A stretch of DNA of 51,814 bases from Betaproteobacteria bacterium (lineage in GTDB: Bacteria; Pseudomonadota; Gammaproteobacteria; Burkholderiales; Rhodocyclaceae), in NCBI GenBank assembly GCA_016868295.1, contig VGHJ01000018.1, forward strand, positions 1 through 51,814. Direction: 5' to 3'. Shown here one piece after another: positions 50,122 through 51,814 of this stretch (positions within the stretch are counted from its first letter, which is position 1; the number at the start of each line of letters is the position of its first letter). A program made the position numbers and the translations under genes. Below the pieces are notes generated by a model. The model made no database searches. It was not told where the DNA came from and was given only the letters and a program-made list of their open reading frames with translations.

Positions 50122-50424
50122 TCAGCAGGCGAGATTGCTGAGCACGCACAGCTCGCGCTTGACCCAGGCGAGCAGGAGCCACAGCCAGAACAGAAAGAAA
50201 AAGGCGACGAAGGGCAGGTGCTTGTCGATGATCACCCGCGGGGTGATCCAGCGGCAGACCTTGATCACCGGGTCGGTGATGATGAGAAACAGTTTGTACA
50301 CGAAATTGGTGTGGCGTCGCCCGCCGGCGAGCAGGGCCAGCACGCCCTGGCCGAGCAGCGCCAGCAGGGCCACTTCGACCAGTGCGCGAAGGATCGCGAC
50401 GATGAAAATATCCGGGTGACTCAT
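50122..50424 (-). CDS. YggT-like small membrane protein
   Basis: A 100-residue protein with hydrophobic segments at about 8-32 and 68-88. The middle reads YKLFLIITDPVIKVCRWITPR, resembling YggT-family proteins (ITDPVxxxxRrixP). YggT proteins are linked to membrane and osmotic functions, not well defined. It is convergent with the kinase gene, directly abutting its stop, and divergent from the TPR gene (35-bp spacer). Confidence 0.65.
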   Translation of the reverse strand: MSHPDIFIVAILRALVEVALLALLGQGVLALLAGGRRHTNFVYKLFLIITDPVIKVCRWITPRVIIDKHLPFVAFFFLFWLWLLLAWVKRELCVLSNLAC

Positions 50425-50459
50425 GGTATCGTTCCTGCCTTCGATTCAGGGGTGATGCA

Positions 50460-51074
50460 ATGGATTTCGAACATTTTCGCCATTATGCCCGCGGCTGGGT
50501 GCTGCATTTCTTCGGTCAGGAAGAAAAAGCCTTCAACGCCTTCGCCGCCGCCTACCGCCTGCGGCCGAACAACGCCCAGACGGCGCGCCACCTGGCCCAC
50601 ATCGCCGCGCGCCGGCAGCAATACGACGTCGCCGACAAGTGGTTTGTCGAGACCCTGCGCCTGGAGCCCGGGGACGCCGACAGCCACTTCAACCGCGGCT
50701 TCATCCTCGAGGAGGCCGGCCGCTCGCGCGAGGCCATCGCCGCCTTCGCCGAGGCGGTACGCCTGAAACCCTCGCTCGATCGCGCCTTCTATGGCATGGG
50801 TCTCGCCCATGCCCGCCTGGGCGAGCATGCCGAGGCCGCCGCCGCCTTCGCCCGGGCCGCCGAACTGCAGCCCATGAGCGGCGAAGTCTATTACCAGTGG
50901 GGCATGGCCTGCCATCATGCCTTCCGGCCCGACGAGGTCACCAAGGTCGTCAAGCAGCTCATCGGCTTCGATCCCAAGCGCGCCATGAAGCTCATCAAGG
51001 ACGCCGAACGTCCGGACCTCGTCCACCTCGTGCCCGAGGATGTGCGGCGCTTCTTCGAAACCTACCGCGGGTAA
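50460..51074 (+). CDS. TPR-repeat protein
   Basis: A 204-residue protein made of about four tetratricopeptide repeats between residues 8 and 145 (for example DADSHFNRGFILEEAGRSREAIAAFAEAVRLKP). There is no signal peptide, so a cytoplasmic scaffold role is likely. The C-terminal 55 residues are helical and not TPR. The partner is unknown. It is followed by a terminator region shared with the convergent symporter gene. Confidence 0.85.
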   Translation: MDFEHFRHYARGWVLHFFGQEEKAFNAFAAAYRLRPNNAQTARHLAHIAARRQQYDVADKWFVETLRLEPGDADSHFNRGFILEEAGRSREAIAAFAEAVRLKPSLDRAFYGMGLAHARLGEHAEAAAAFARAAELQPMSGEVYYQWGMACHHAFRPDEVTKVVKQLIGFDPKRAMKLIKDAERPDLVHLVPEDVRRFFETYRG

Positions 51075-51119
51075 GACAGTCTTTTTTTAGGGCCGCCCTC
51101 AAGGGCACACCCTAAAAAA

Positions 51120-51143
51120 AGAGCCCGCCGTTGGGCGGGCTCT
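51120..51143 (-). terminator. Terminator of the symporter gene
   Basis: A perfect 10-bp stem AGAGCCCGCC/GGCGGGCTCT with a 4-base loop; on the minus strand it is followed by TTTTTTT. A further TTTTTTTAGGG/CCCTAAAAAAA inverted repeat (51082-51119) next to it makes the region likely to stop transcription from both sides. Confidence 0.85.
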
Positions 51144-51178
51144 AACAAAGGGGGTCTCCCCCCTCCTCCTCGTAGTTC

Positions 51179-51814
51179 TTAGCGACCCGACGTGTCGATG
51201 TCGCCCGCCAGGTTCGGGTAGCGGACGTGGTCGACCAGTTCCTGGATCTCCTTCGACGGCGCCGGAGAGATCAGCGAACCGATGATGACGCCGATGAAGC
51301 CGACCGGAATGCCGAAGGTGCCGGCCGAGATCGGGTTGATGTCCCACCACAGCGGCGCATTGACCTTGAAGAACGGATAGGTCATGTACATGTAGTAGGC
51401 GCAGGTGCCGAGGCCGGCCGACATGCCGAGGATGGCGCCGAGCTTGTTGGCGCGCTTCCAGAACACGCCGAGCACCAGGGCCGGGAAGAAGCCCGAGGCC
51501 GCCAGCGAAAAGGCCGCGCCGACCAGGAACAGGATGTCGCCCGGCTTCATGCTGGTGACGTAGGCGGCCAGCACGGCCACCACGAGCAGCAGGCCCTTCG
51601 AGACGGCGATACGGCGCACCGTCGGGGCGTTCGGGTCGATCATCTTGTAGTACAGGTCATGCGACAGGGCGTTGGCGATGGTCAGCAGCAGGCCGTCGGC
51701 GGTGGACAGCGCCGCAGCCAGACCGCCGGCAGCGACGAGACCCGAGATCACGTAGGGCAGGCCGGCGATCTCCGGCGTGGCCAGCACGACCAGGTCGCCG
51801 CCGATGACGATCTC
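51179..51814 (-). CDS. Sodium:solute symporter, ActP/VC_2705-like (partial)
   Basis: The C-terminal 211 residues of an SSS-family symporter; the 5' part is cut off by the window edge. ISGLVAAGGLAAALSTADGLLLTIANALSHD matches the family sodium-site region, and the ALSTADG motif and four to five membrane helices are visible. The KMIDPNAP and final NPISAGTFGIPVG stretches fit the VC_2705 subfamily, related to the acetate permease ActP. Acetate or another small carboxylate is the likely substrate, by inference. Confidence 0.88.
   Translation of the reverse strand, partial: EIVIGGDLVVLATPEIAGLPYVISGLVAAGGLAAALSTADGLLLTIANALSHDLYYKMIDPNAPTVRRIAVSKGLLLVVAVLAAYVTSMKPGDILFLVGAAFSLAASGFFPALVLGVFWKRANKLGAILGMSAGLGTCAYYMYMTYPFFKVNAPLWWDINPISAGTFGIPVGFIGVIIGSLISPAPSKEIQELVDHVRYPNLAGDIDTSGR

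Overview
The window is about 52 kb of GC-rich DNA (roughly two thirds G+C by eye) with dense, often translationally coupled genes. It looks like the chromosome of a betaproteobacterium, most likely near the Rhodocyclales: the GltIJKL transporter, FadE/FadI/FadJ set, PsrA-type regulator, UbiA/UbiD, NAD-linked molybdenum formate dehydrogenase, HrcA/CIRCE-controlled groESL and a VC_2705-type solute:sodium symporter all fit. The taxonomic call is inference. I found no rRNA, tRNA, CRISPR array, phage or insertion sequence.

Layout. 1-7.6 kb, minus strand: an NYN/OST-HTH protein, a glutamate/aspartate ABC importer (gltI-J-K-L), an Atm1-type ABC exporter and an orphan PAS histidine kinase. 7.7-17 kb, plus strand: a fatty-acid beta-oxidation operon headed by a PsrA-like TetR regulator with a consensus promoter and a perfect PsrA-type operator, then fadE, fadI, a MaoC-like protein, fadJ, a thioesterase, two fused pseudogene remnants and a crotonase. 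17-21.3 kb, minus strand: a three-gene coupled operon (flavoprotein, TPP enzyme, YdcF-like protein) of unknown purpose. 21.6-31 kb: metY, two small envelope-associated proteins, a conserved unknown protein, ridA-recG, an EF-G paralogue and ubiA. 31-37 kb: a DUF3617 protein, a fused FdsG-FdsB subunit, the FdsA catalytic subunit, ackA and an acetyltransferase. 37.9-41.5 kb: two secreted proteins sharing a duplicated leader and signal peptide (one resembling a curlin), rhlE and a lipid kinase. 41.5-51.8 kb: ubiD, a phosphoribosyltransferase, dacB, groES-groEL, a TctDE-like two-component system, a YggT-like membrane protein, a TPR protein and the 3' part of a symporter gene.

The most interesting signals are below the gene level. 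(1) A dispersed repeat with core AAAGTCAGTC, plus a conserved GC-rich tail, occurs eight times in both orientations, mostly inside unrelated genes and in different reading frames. (2) A 92-bp block carrying leader, ribosome-binding site and signal-peptide codons is duplicated in front of two unrelated mature proteins. (3) GC-rich palindromic repeats lie between genes and also inside reading frames: one is translated within the formate dehydrogenase alpha subunit, and another occupies the 5' end of recG. (4) A perfect 15-bp-arm palindrome overlaps the groEL stop codon. No complete new defence or mobile system is visible.
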